Assembly (NCBI GenBank): GCA_033558025.1
Contig: JAUCEF010000005.1
Span: forward strand, 1,240,001-1,304,000
Direction of reading: 5' to 3'
Length of the DNA stretch: 64,000 nt
Source of the DNA: Phytophthora sp. 'mugwort'
Lineage: Eukaryota; Oomycota; Peronosporomycetes; Peronosporales; Peronosporaceae
How positions within the stretch are numbered: position 1 is the first letter of the stretch; every line of letters begins with the position of its first letter. Positions 34,201 through 44,769 of this stretch are shown here, in pieces. Below the pieces are notes generated by a model. The model made no database searches, was not told where the DNA came from, and was given only the letters and a program-made list of their open reading frames with translations. The translations under genes were made by a program, and so were the position numbers.

Positions 34201-35870
34201 AAATTTTTACTTGAATATTCTGACTAGCGTTCGGAAAAGAAAATTTCCGCGTGTTGAAGAGAACAGACAGGAAGGTACTTACGTCTCCAGATATACGCAG
34301 GATGTGCAAAACTCACTCATGATCGGATTTCCCCTAGATATGCGATTGGTTTCACTGCTGGTTTATATGCCGACCCGGGAGCACAACCACCAATCGTCCA
34401 TACTAAAGCTAATGAAGACCCTCTGAATCCGGTTGTTCTCGGCTGTGATAACGAATCACAGCTGTAGCCACAGGCCGAGCAGTTTACGGACTCATGGAAG
34501 ATCTCGAGGACGCAAGATTGAGCTAACCGCAGCTCGTTGAAAACGAAGATATCGGCGGGTGTAGTGATAGTGGAAATTTGGAAACTGTTCCACATGATGA
34601 CTGCGGCACGGTCTGAGATTGTACCTCCCTTCGATGCTGAAACACAGGATCCTGGGGAAACTGTAGGCATTGGCAGTTCTCGTCAAGAGTCAACAGCGCG
34701 GCAATGGTCGATCGCAACGTCGAAGAAAAGAGTGGGTCTTGCTTGGTCTGCGAAGCAGCCGGAAAGGCTGATGTTGAAGGACTTCGCCAGACTACTAAAC
34801 TTGTTCGTGCTATGACGGCGGGCTCATCTCCGGGGATGGCAACTGTACTTGAGGTACAACGTAATGGATCCACGTTCCGGCAATCACAAGTGCCGTATGT
34901 CGTGTCAATATCGAACCAGACACGCTGGACCAGAGTCACTGTACTCGAAAACCTGAAGGCTCAATCAACAGAAGCAAAAAACATATCGGCGATGTTACCG
35001 ATGCGACGGATTGAAACGTGCTATGCTCAAGTAGCACTTTTTCAGACCGGCCACGAGAGGAGAATGCCTCTTTGGGATCTCTTCATCAAGGTCGGTCAAA
35101 TGGTTTACGGTGTTGAAATGCACGAAGTTATGCAGAGGTGGCACGTGGCGGTGGGGTGATTTCATGAAATGCACAAAACTATTAAGTGGGTGTCGAATTT
35201 AGAACTGCCACGCCGAGATCCCGATATTGATTGTTGGAGAGAAGATTGACAGGACAAGGAAGGTGCGATTGAGCGGCTCAAATATTGATTTCCTTGGAGA
35301 TTTTTATTGGGCTACCTCACTCCGCAGTCGATCGCAAGTGGAGCTGTCGTGGATAGACTTACGCTTACGTGGCCCGATTCATCTATACAAGGATGAACAC
35401 GCTATTTTAACTTTACCATCGCATGCCCTCATTCCTTCCTCTGACAGGGACGTGATAGGAGATGAAGAAGGCGTGTGGGATCAGCTCCGGGTCGCGGCGA
35501 GACGAATGGATCAGTCCGACTAAGCCAGAAAGAATGACGAACCAGCGGATGGAAAAGAGACTTTGTGGTTCTTCGCAGTGGTTCACTGCAGGCAGAGCAT
35601 TGGTGCGCTGTTGCAGTTAACTTCGCGGAACACTCGGTCATGACATATGATCCGCAGAAGGCTGAGACAGATTCGAGGCGCTACGAAAAAAAAAACGTAC
35701 CTGTACAAGGAACTGCTTCCGTTGCTGCTTGTGCTATCTTCTCCGAGGCCCTTCCACTTCAAGGCAGGTCGACTGGGTGCCGCAAATTGACAACTATAAA
35801 TGTGGCGTTTCCGTCATCTGGTTATTCGAGCTTCTCATTAATTCAGCCGGCTGACACGTCTAGAAGCTAG
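31229..35870 (+). pseudogene. MULE transposase with Ulp1/C48 protease domain (decayed)
   Basis: Broken + strand frames give a long MULE protein. There is a Ser/Arg-rich N-terminus (about 31260-31480), then a FAR1/WRKY-like DNA-binding block, KLYNRMYVCTHHRPP and GTRPNQHSRKMVSCTGM (about 31805-31915). HVSDEEILATVHTLHRGGAN with KDVHNLVARLQKES follows (about 32087-32245). The transposase core is IMIDKDCT (Asp near 33140), then LAVLKEVFPGVRILFCHFHV to about 33230. A SWIM-like finger start DLASWTCSCMF lies near 33890, with its later C/H pair lost. The C-terminus carries an Ulp1-like protease: His in EHWCAVAVNF (CAT 35598-35600), Asp in TYDPQ (35649-35651), and VPQIDNYKCGVSVIWLFEL with Gln 35783-35785 and Cys 35801-35803. 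Many frameshifts; not functional. Confidence 0.7.
32608..33050. repeat. Candidate solo LTR inserted in the MULE
   Basis: The MULE coding similarity stops at about 32600 and resumes near 33100, just before IMIDKDCT. The intervening ~450 bp is non-coding, begins TGTTGACGC and has inverted blocks such as GGCGGC-TTT-GCCGCC (about 32801-32815). This is what a nested solo LTR would look like, but I could not find a target-site duplication or a second copy. The right border is a guess. Confidence 0.35.
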
Positions 35871-36446
35871 CACAACGGCGGCGATGTAGCTCTTTCAGTT
35901 TTGATTCATCCCCCTCATTCTTAAGTCAATCAAGCCGAGCTTCGCTTGATGAATCTAAGTTTTAAAAGACTGAGAGCAACGCATGAAAGATTGTAGAAAT
36001 CTATAGAGACCCAGCTGGAATACCTAGTGAGGATCGGCGGGTGGCACGCCTCGAGCGACCATCACTCTTGTTTGGAAGTACGTTTACGCAATGTGAGAGG
36101 CCGCTCCACGCAGAACCGCTTTGTCTTTGAAGAGAAACCTGGCCAACAAGTGGCGAAGGATGGCGGGTATGCACACGAGAAAATACCTCAAACTGTGGAT
36201 GCTGTGGATACTGTGCAAGATTGTGGAAGGCTGTGTTAGCTCAAGCAGTCAAACTTTGTACGGAGGCTCTGCCGCGTTGCCCTCCACGTTACCGCCCACA
36301 CCTCCGACACCGTTATCTCCGCACGGACTAGAAACCAGAGTCGCCATGCTGCTGGTTAGCTGTGCCGACGAGCGCAGGCAGTTCATACAGGGAATCATCA
36401 CTTTCATCGCGCAGTGGCACGCTAGCACCATCACCCGCCAGGATCA
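35871..36446. other. Transposon border region, no gene recognised
   Basis: This lies between the Ulp1 domain and the LINE-like fragment. No clear terminal inverted repeat of the MULE was found here or near 31 kb. Short frames on + at 36.0-36.4 kb have no recognisable motif. Confidence 0.3.
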
Positions 36447-37440
36447 TTGCAGACGGCGCCGTACGCGTGGTACATTATGACGTCCGTCTCACAGATCCGT
36501 CAGCGACGAGTTCACTATCACCATTATTATAGAAAATCCCTCGTCATCTACACCGACACCACACACATTCAACGCGAAGGAAGTGTCGCCATCCCACGGA
36601 GCATCCCCCCCACCATCGCAAACAGACATGTCGTCAAGGCTCTGAAACAGCAACCATTCCGACGCTACAAAAGAACGGAACAAGAATTGAAACCGATACT
36701 AAAACAACTGGAAGACAGGATGAAGGGAAGCATCTGCAAGCAGCGGAGATGACACAAACGACGAAGAAACTATGGGCTCACCAACGGGAGCTCACCGAGT
36801 ATCAAGTATGGGTGGTCTATTCACTAGCACTTCGCCAACTGAGCCTGCACCATGAAGGCCGACAAAGGGATAACAGTTACCGCAAGTTGGCCGAGTGCCA
36901 AGGTCGTAAGGAAACACTAGAGCGCATATTATGGGAATACCCGTGTGCTCAACTCTGATGGCAACACCTTATCACCCACCGGATTGGGGAACAGGTGGAA
37001 ACTTTAAAGCATCAAGAAAATTGTCCCACCGTCGAGCGCCTTTAATGACGTGACGAATACAGAATCAGCTTCGGAGGTATGACCCAGACAATTATGCAGC
37101 ACATGTCTCTACCTGGAAAATAATATGGAGAATACTGGCCACCGTATGTGTCACGGGTCTATAGATCCAGAGAAACAAAGCAATCTTCCAGCAAGAGGAG
37201 AGCACCAAAGGGGCAGCAAGCAAACGTTTTGGAAAACTGGTCTCAGACAGCTACGAGTCCTAGGGAAGCGGGGAAGCAGAAGGCCTGAATCACAAATTCA
37301 AGACCAGACTTATCCTGTGTGTCAACATACTCGCTCATTCACCAAGAGAGACGTCACCGCAAGTGACCAGTCTCGACCAAAAACCGGCTCAGCTACAAGC
37401 TCCGGCACTGTTTGATAGACTTAGGAAATTTCAGACATCT
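36447..37440 (+). pseudogene. LINE-like element, 3' end (decayed)
   Basis: A + strand block reads LAECQGRKETLERILWEYPC then AQ and WQHLITHRIGE (about 36885-36985). This resembles the zinc-finger tail after the reverse transcriptase of oomycete non-LTR elements (pattern ET-LEHI-W-CP-A--CW). Downstream frames give DRIHRSRETKQSSS-like residues, FWKTGLRQLRVLGKR and finally ALFDRLRKFQTSCSRYG just before 37460, which also matches the recalled end of such proteins. Frames change several times. RT itself is not visible, so the element is 5'-truncated. It abuts the piggyBac left end. Assignment is from recalled pattern. Confidence 0.45.
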
Positions 37441-37481
37441 TGCAGCCGATACGGATAAATAAATTAGTGTGTCTATCTTAA

Positions 37482-37494
37482 CCCCCTGAACGCG
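37482..37494 (+). repeat. Left terminal inverted repeat (piggyBac)
   Basis: CCCCCTGAACGCG directly after TTAA; 11 of 13 bases match the right end at 41121-41133 in inverted orientation. Confidence 0.82.
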
Positions 37495-37525
37495 AGAGCG
37501 TGGACCGTACATGCTACGAGGAAAT

Positions 37526-37553
37526 GCTTAACGTGGATCAGTCCACGTTAAGC
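37526..37553. repeat. Subterminal perfect hairpin in piggyBac
   Basis: Arms GCTTAACGTGGA (37526-37537) and TCCACGTTAAGC (37542-37553) are perfectly complementary around a 4-nt loop TCAG. It lies 45 bp inside the left end and could be a transposase binding site or part of transcription control. Confidence 0.85.
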
Positions 37554-37710
37554 TTTTTATCACCTAGATTTTGTATGGCCCTTCACAATTTTTAAGTCAA
37601 TGAGGGGGTAGGTAGAGTATTCTTTCCCCACAGGTACTACCTTCGGGGCAAAGATCGTACGCATAGACAGAGACGATTACAATATAAAATGTCAAAGGTA
37701 GCAGGGGTGC

Positions 37711-40600
37711 TTGCTAATCCCTTACATATTTTTCGCAGGTTTCAGATTGCCGGCATCCATTTCTCTCCCTTATTTCCAGAGTCGCCGCGTGAAGCGCACA
37801 TGGCCTTCCAGGTCAGGTGGCGGGAGCTCAGAAAGCTCGGGTGGAAAGCAAGCAAGCCGACAGGCCTGCCCAACGATTACACGCATGTGGTGCCGGGAAA
37901 GAAGAGGCGAGGCGGCGTCCGCGGGCAAGACTCTTTCGTGGCGAAGAGGAACTGATGAAGCACCTGGAGAGCATCGACTTAGGTACGCTTTGGTGAGGTA
38001 CACGCGTCTGATGTTGTACTAACATACTGGGGTGTGCTGTAGCGGGCCTGAGGACGCGAAACCGAGACGACTGTAGACAAAGACGCCACCAAAGCAAACG
38101 AGTACAACGCCTGATGGAGGCACCTGCGAACGAAGTCCTGGCAGCCCACGCCGAGATAGTGTCAATTCAACGGTTAGTTTACGCCCCAAGAGTCAACGCG
38201 GCAGATGGGACGCAGAGGCAGGTAACAGTTCAAACGCCCACAGGTAGGACTGAACCATGCGGTATGTACACGTTTGCGCCGTCTCTAATCATGTATTGTC
38301 CTGCTATCGTGTCTAGCAGGCGAATCCGACGAAGAAGAAGGCATCAGTTCGTCCTCTGCCCCAATGACACCTTCTCGTAGTTGGAGATCATTGAAGGTGT
38401 CTCGCCGCACGACACGGATTTTCGTGATGAAGATGAGCTGAGCTCGGAATACGAAGATGATGGACATTCTTCAGTTGGTCAGTTCCTGTATGTACGCATT
38501 TAGCAGTTTATCTGGCGCTCACTATGGTGTATCTGCTCGATAACGTGTAGCATATTCACCCCAGACGCGGCGTAACCTAAGTAGTGACTTTGGGAGCGCT
38601 GCCGATGCACTTGCTCCGAGCCTGAATCGCACCACTCCGTATGAAGATCCCCCAAGCGTAGACGAAGAAGCAAAAGACGACGGATCTCCAACTGATCAGG
38701 GTTCGTCAAAATAGTACATACAAGTTTGGCAACTGTGTCTAACACGTATGACCATTATATTCGATTGATGTAGTCATTACCGGCCGCGCCGAGAACAGAT
38801 CGGATCAATCGAAGTACTAATGCCTCGACTCGGATGAAGAGAACGATGAAGGGCTCTGGCTGGGACTGCGAGGAGCTTACTGGAGAGGGTGAACCGTACT
38901 ACGGCATTGATGAAGATGCCCCACCTCAGCCTGAGCTTCTTTGTGATGCATCACTGTTGGAAGCTGTCGGGGGCGTAGACCGAATTGCTACCGGGAACGT
39001 GGAAGCGCCGTTGCTGTGAAGCATGGTAAAGCGGGGCTGGGCGCTGTCGAAGGAGCAGACGCCGTCTGAATATGTTATGGGGCCTTACGAGCCGCGACCT
39101 TCGACAGCAATGATGACGGAGTATCCTAGGGTGTATAACGACGAACATGGACCTACCTCATGGGCGTTACAAGCTGCTGCCATGCCGTCCGGCACCTTCT
39201 TATATTTTATGCAACCTGAACTATGGAAGGATATTGCGGGGTCTAGCAACGATTATTCTCTGAGAAGCTGGATGAGCGGGCTGAAGGCATCTAGAACAAG
39301 CAAGTTGCCCGAGAGAGAAACATCCTGAGTTCAAGCGCAAGGAGCGCGACAGAATCAGAGCCGACCTCAACAAGATTGAAGACATATCTGGTTGGGAGCT
39401 GTGCGTCTTTATCGGGCTGCTGATTGCTCGCACCATTTGCCGAAACAAAGAAAAACTGGAGTATCACTGGAAGACGACTACCGAAGACGCAATACCGCGA
39501 GGTGCTTTGGCCAGTTCATGATGCGAGACCGATTCATGCACCTGTCAAAACATATTCATTTCAGTGATAATTCAGCTCCAGAGGCTCTCAAAGATCAAGC
39601 GTGGAAGCTCCGGCCCATCATCAACTCCCTGCAGCAACGATTCCAGGCTAGTTACCTGCCGCCACCTACGATGGCTTTCGACGAGGCCATGTTGCCGTCC
39701 AGTCAAGCTTCAATCGAATGCGAGTGTTTATGAAAGATAAACCACATCGCTGGGGAACGAAGGTATTCATGCTGTGTTGCTCTACGACTATGTATTGCCT
39801 CAGGTAAGTCTCGAGTGGTCCTTCGGGGCTACTCGAGTTTTTCTTTTGGTACTAAAGTACCCTTATCGTGGACCAGACATACTAACGCGTGCTCTAATAT
39901 GTACAATACAAGTTCGAGGACACTGATGGGCGCCGTCGACGTCCATGATCAGCTTCGCTTACAAAGGTAAGTACCACTATGAGGTATGTACACCTTATGC
40001 CTCCATGCCAAATGTGTATATACATGATGTTCACAGGTACTCGCTGCAGCTTGAGATTAAATACAAGAAGCATTGCAAGTCCCTGTTTCTCGGATTGCTT
40101 GACCTTGCGGTGATCAACGCCTACATCGTCTACAATGCGAATCGTGCTGCTGATGGAATGAGGAAACTCAGCCATGTGAAGTTTCTCAAGCAAACGCACT
40201 TAGAGTTCTTCCAGCTCCGCGACGAAGGCTGGTTTGCGCTACTCAATAACACCGACCCCACGCCATCGATGCAACGTACGAAATCATCGTTGGCAGGACA
40301 CAACCGCGTCCAGAATGACGACTGGCGGCCCGGCAACAACCAGACTGACCCCAAGAGGAGGACGTGTGTGTGCAAGGTGTGTTCGCTGCTAAAGAGGTCC
40401 GATGACGTGTGGGGCGGGGACTTCTCGATATACTGCAGTGATTGCAAGCTCACCACAACGTCGAAGCGACCCCAAGCCAGGCGAGTGTTCCTGTGCGACA
40501 AAGCCCGGCGTAAGTATAACGGCGTATCGATGAGCTGCTTTGATATATGGCGCCACGTGTGGAGGAACTGGACCCATGCTGCCGGCGCACAAGCGTAAGA
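37711..40600 (+). pseudogene. piggyBac transposase (decayed, core partly deleted)
   Basis: N-terminal blocks include WRELRKLGWKASKPTGLPND (about 37820-37880) and, one frame on, GEEELMKHLESIDLG. The transposase proper runs from about 39080: YPRVYNDEHGPTSWALQAAA, then SGTFLYFMQPELWKDIAGSS. ELCVFIGLLIARTICRNKEK follows, then GQFMMRDRFMHLSKHIHFSD and MAFDEAMLPS (39670-39700), the usual first catalytic Asp region. MRVFMKDKPHRWGTKVFMLC ends near 39780. The next recognisable block is MGAVDVHDQLRLQ (about 39925-39966), so the stretch with the second catalytic Asp is missing. An intron with good sites (39967-40036, GTAAGT...CACAG) joins RLQ to RYSLQ. The C-terminus has a Cys-rich finger, CVCKVC and CSDCK. 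Frameshifts occur throughout. Confidence 0.75.
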
Positions 40601-41120
40601 TCCGCGCCCGCACGCCTGCCAATAACCATGCTGAGGAAAGTGCTGAGATGGAGAATGGGGCGTCAGGCCGCAGAATCAAGTGAAGATGAAGACGTGAGAG
40701 AGCCGGGTCAGGAGGGCGTCGTCGACAAAAGAGTGCGTGCACAGCCGAAGCTGCAGACTAAGAAAATGTTGCCTCCACAGTGTTGTGTTGATTTCAGTAT
40801 AGTAGTAGTGTCTGGTTTTGTCACGGTATACTCGCTGATAACATCTGCGTTGGTACATCTCGATTTTGTACTACATCGCGAGGCTTTATCCATGGCTTTG
40901 GACGGCTTTTGTCCGCATACATACACGTTTGTTGGTAATGCTGTAAATACAGCACTCCTTATCATGAATATACACGATAAACGAGGAGCCGGGTAAGCAG
41001 GTGTAAGTTTACGATGCGCCTATCCAGCATACACGATATCAATATATATAGAATTTTGTATAGTAATCCTTACCCAGACATACAAATTGTTTTAGACGGA
41101 TGGGGGCACTGGAACGTATC

Positions 41121-41133
41121 CGCGCTCAAGGGG
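41121..41133 (-). repeat. Right terminal inverted repeat (piggyBac)
   Basis: On the minus strand this reads CCCCTTGAGCGCG, adjacent to TTAA 41134-41137. Confidence 0.82.
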
Positions 41134-41137
41134 TTAA

Positions 41138-42215
41138 AGGAAGTGTCGCGCCCAGCATCTCCACTAAGACCCTATCCTTTGTCATGTAGTAGGCCCAGCA
41201 ACACGGCGCCTCGTCTACATCCTCACATTATCAGCACCACGTGCATCAAGATCCTGCCACCTTCACGTCGACATGCAATACCAACACCGACAGCTGCGTT
41301 GCCAGGCTACTATCTATTTGCGGTGCTATGGCCACCATACCGGAGGCCTGGCGCGAAGCTAAGTATATGCCTCCTAGCTTCGCGCCAGGCTCTCCAGTAC
41401 CACCACTACTAGCATCACGTGGTTCTGTTAAATGACTCAACACTGTAGAGACTCACTACGCGTGTATTTATCTATTATTCCTAATTGCCCTACTCTAGAC
41501 GATGTGCTCAGTCTGAGGCAAATTAGGAAGTGAGCACGCCTCGGATTGCGTCCGGGCGGCATCGATTCCTTTGCCTTCAATCGTCATTGCACTATGTACC
41601 CAGATCACACCATCTATGATCTGTTCTGAATGTCCTCTCGTACTTTATGTCTATAGGTACATCATATTTAAAAGGATTTATCATTCAGTTTCTCTCTTAG
41701 GCATACAGGCAATTCCTATTGCCTCTACGTTCAGCAGGTTCCATTTCATGAGCATGGTACGCTGTCGTTCGCCAACTCCACCATCATAAGTACTCTGAAA
41801 ATGTCAGCGCTACCCTAACATGAGTGTATGCAGTTCACGATATGGTCACGAGCGGCACCCGCGTCACGACTGTCGCTAGATCCACTGTATGCGTCCTCAC
41901 CGCCACCATGTGCTGCTACATGCCCCGCGGTGTCGGCTGCAGTCACTGGTGAGTATTGTACATGTAGATTGGAATCGGTGGAGACATCCAGCTTCCACGT
42001 CCATACGTAATTTCCACGAGTTTATAATTGGCTCGAAAGTTGATTCGACCAATCACCGTCAGGGGCGATTTATTGCGCGATTTCAAGGCTGGAGCCGAAT
42101 CGCGACGTTTTTGCAAATTTGAAGAGAATTGACAATATGTATTCAGTTTTCACGAAGCTCACTGACCTTTGGGCAAGTGTTAGCGATAGCAACGGTAGTG
42201 TTTTCCTTGCTGACC
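41138..42215. other. Intergenic, with a foldback sequence
   Basis: There is no credible gene between the piggyBac right end and the 3' end of the Tubby gene. A strong inverted repeat lies at 41347-41389: arms CCTGGCGCGAAGCTA and TAGCTTCGCGCCAGG are perfectly complementary with a 13-nt loop. Further weak complementarity extends the stem outward. It may be a small foldback element. Confidence 0.5.
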
Positions 42216-44420
42216 TTATTCGCAAGCAAGCTTCGAGTCGAAGCTGCTGAGTGTGATGGCGAAGGCCTGGAGGGGGCAAAGAGGCCATCGGAAGTCCATA
42301 GTGAAGAGGTCTTTGCCGACGCGACCGAACTGAAGCACGACCGTCTCTTGGTCCTCGGGTGTCACAAGCTGGAAGTTCTTGACAGAGGCCATTGTCACGC
42401 GGCCGTTGAAGTTAAGTACGTAAGCGCACACTTGGTCGTTCCAGCGCGGCGGCTTGTTAATAAGGTACGTGAGGTTCGTGTGGTCTTGCTCTTTGCACTT
42501 GTTGACCATCTCGTCTTCTTTGTTCAGTGGCCTCCAGACCACGCGCGTGCCATCTTCACGCACACGAGGGACGCAAACTTTCATTTTCCTCGGTCCACGG
42601 TGGCCTAAAACGTTGGCCGCGTACATGGCAATGCCCAATTCCTGGCGGATACCCGCAGGATTGCTGGTGATTGTCTGTTGGTCGGCATCTTTGGGGTTGG
42701 AGCCGTTGTCGTAGATCGTGAACTCTGTGCCCAAAAAGTTCGCACGCAGCTTGCCCACGTAGTTGTCACTGCCACGACGTAGCAAATCCCCACGCTGTAG
42801 TGAGATGAGGTAGTTGCTAGTGCGGTTTTTCGGACGCTTTTTGGCCGTGAGCAAGAAGCGGTCGCCCTCCTTCATGTACAAGCAGTATTCTGGGAACATC
42901 TTGTTCGACCCCGACTTGTTGCGCTCAATGTAGCACTCCACCACATCGTAGGCCTTGGGAATAGGGCGCATGATGAAGGCTCGCATGTCCGTGATGTCAA
43001 GTTTTGGCTTTCGCACATTTGCGGCGGCGGCGCGGCCCCTGTCACCGTCACGTCCATTCAACGATGGGTCATATGAAGTGGCTGCGTTCCGGTTGCGATC
43101 ATCGTCCGACGAAGCATCCGATCCCGATCTGGACTGCGATCGCGAACGAGATCTCGAACGTGAGCGCGATCGGGAATGGGAATGGGAGCGTCCTCGTGCA
43201 CTTGCCTGTGTAAGTAAAAAGGTATTATAGATAACAAAATCATCACCACTCGATCCGATGCTTAAGAAGAAGAAGCAGAAGCAGCAGCCCAAGCACTTAC
43301 GTTGCGTGTGAATCGCCCTCGACCGCCTGAGTTACCACGGCGATCGTCGTCTTCATCATCACGCCCTCCACGTCCGCTGCTCAGTTAAAACATGTTAGAT
43401 CTGTACCAATGGTTAATCATGCCCCACCCGCATACCTATTCGCTGATCCGCGTTTGGAAGGCTTGGATGAAGGATCATCCTTACCACGGCGGGGTCCACT
43501 CTGGGTGCCCTTGGGTGTTCGAGAGCGATCATGATCCGAATCATCACTGTCGCTTCGACGATCACGTGCCCGACCTCGCTCTCGGTCACGTTCTTGGTCG
43601 CGGGAGTAGCTGCGGTCTCCTTTGCCACCCCGGTCGCGATCGCGGTCACGATCACGACTGCTACCTCCACGATCGTAGTCCCGGTCCCTGTCATAGTCTC
43701 GGTCACGATCGCGGCCGCGTTCACGATCCCAATCACGAGAGCCGCCTGGGCGACTCGGACGTCGATCATCCTCCTCCTCATCGTCGTCATCGCGGCTGCG
43801 ACGAGAATACGCTTGGCTTCCAGAGCTACCACGACTATTGACATTCTGGCGCGAAGATCCAGCACGTCGCACAGAGGGGCGACCTGGTGAGTCGTCGTCT
43901 AGCTCTTCATCGTCTCGGCCGAAGCGACTGGGTCATACAAGAAAACGAATCTGAGTGTCTGAGTGGGAAAGGAGTCGAATGAAGGGTGGCTAACATACGA
44001 CGGTCTTTCGTCGACATCCATCGACCGCGGAGCCGAGTACTGCTTCGGAAGTGTGGTGCGCACAACACCTACCACACCGAACGAGAGAGAAAAGTTAGCT
44101 AGCTAGCACTTAGACAGCTTTAGGGCTTCGCCCTTACCTCCTCCCATGCGCTCCTGCAGCTTTTTCTTCTGCAGTTCTCGTTGCTGTTGAATGACGCTAG
44201 AGCGCGCACCTGAAAGGTACTCGGCCCCTCCGACTTCGCCTTCCAAGTCGTCATCGTCCTTGAGGGAGTTCGGATGCGCCCCGCTTCCAGTGCCGCGCTC
44301 GTCCAACGTGAGCACCTCGACCGCGTCCGACACGTCGCCGTCGCGGCTTCCACCCTTCCGTCCCCTTGGCCCACCACGGGATGGGGCGTCGTCATCGAAC
44401 GACGAACCGCTCATGAACAT
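42216..44420 (-). CDS. Tubby-domain protein with Arg/Ser/Asp-rich N-terminus
   Basis: Five exons on the minus strand join in matching phase: 44420-44138, 44068-43999, 43927-43436, 43376-43301 and 43205-42216 (636 aa). Introns of 59-95 bp have GT-AG ends. The C-terminal ~270 residues are a Tubby domain: KKRPKNRTSNYLISLQRGDL matches the phosphoinositide-binding segment; LGTEFTIYDNG, LGHRGPRKMKVCVP, NKPPRWNDQVCAYVLNFNGR and the end LSSFDSKLACE are canonical. The N-terminal half is low complexity: acidic DDDDEEEDD, long Arg-Asp repeats (about residues 183-220), RSRTPKG and an RS-repeat just before the Tubby domain. Such RS/RD tracts are more usual in splicing proteins. The start at MFMSGSSFDDD is the first ATG that gives a clean exon 1; an upstream exon cannot be excluded. 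It is divergent from the CID gene. Confidence 0.85.
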
Positions 44421-44769
44421 GGTATCTCCGTCGGTCCTACTCGAGTCGCCGTCTTCGAGCTCGTTCCCTAGAGGTAAAACCTCAACTAGCCGCGAACAGT
44501 CGGAACGCCAACGGAAAAGCCTCTGCAACCGCCCGCTAGGAGCCTCCCATTCCGTCGCATTTTTAAGGCATGAGCTATTCCTGGCGTCGAGGGCGTTTTC
44601 TCGACCAATATTGTCATGCCACTTCAACTTCCAATTGATGCAATAATTGTACCAATAACTAAATAGCACTGAAAACAATATTATTGTGAAGAGTCTCAAA
44701 AACCGGTAGGATACCGTCGTGGGTGGCTTCAAACGGTCGAGTAAAAAACAAATCTCGTCGGCCGTGAAA
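44421..44769. promoter_or_regulatory. Shared divergent promoter region, Tubby and CID genes
   Basis: 349 bp separate the two start codons. The stretch contains three CCAAT-type motifs (GACCAATATT, TCCAATTGA, ACCAATAAC, about 44611-44665) and is AT-rich in the middle. No perfect initiator motif was found. Open frames across it start with GTG or have no similarity and are disregarded. Confidence 0.5.

Larger units (their letters stand above)
37478..41137 (+). mobile_element. piggyBac-type DNA transposon with TTAA termini
   Basis: The element starts TTAACCCCCTGAACGCG (TTAA at 37478-37481) and ends, on the opposite strand, TTAACCCCTTGAGCGCG (TTAA at 41134-41137). The first 13 bases inside TTAA match at 11 positions, so both terminal inverted repeats and the TTAA target duplication typical of piggyBac are preserved. 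Between them is a decayed piggyBac transposase on the + strand. A 12-bp perfect hairpin lies 45 bp inside the left end. At about 3.66 kb the element retains both ends but has lost the central transposase core. Confidence 0.88.

Noticed and set aside
44719..44769. N-terminal extension of the CID protein beginning MGGFKRSS
   Set aside because: The first codon is GTG and the CID fold begins at the ATG at 44770.
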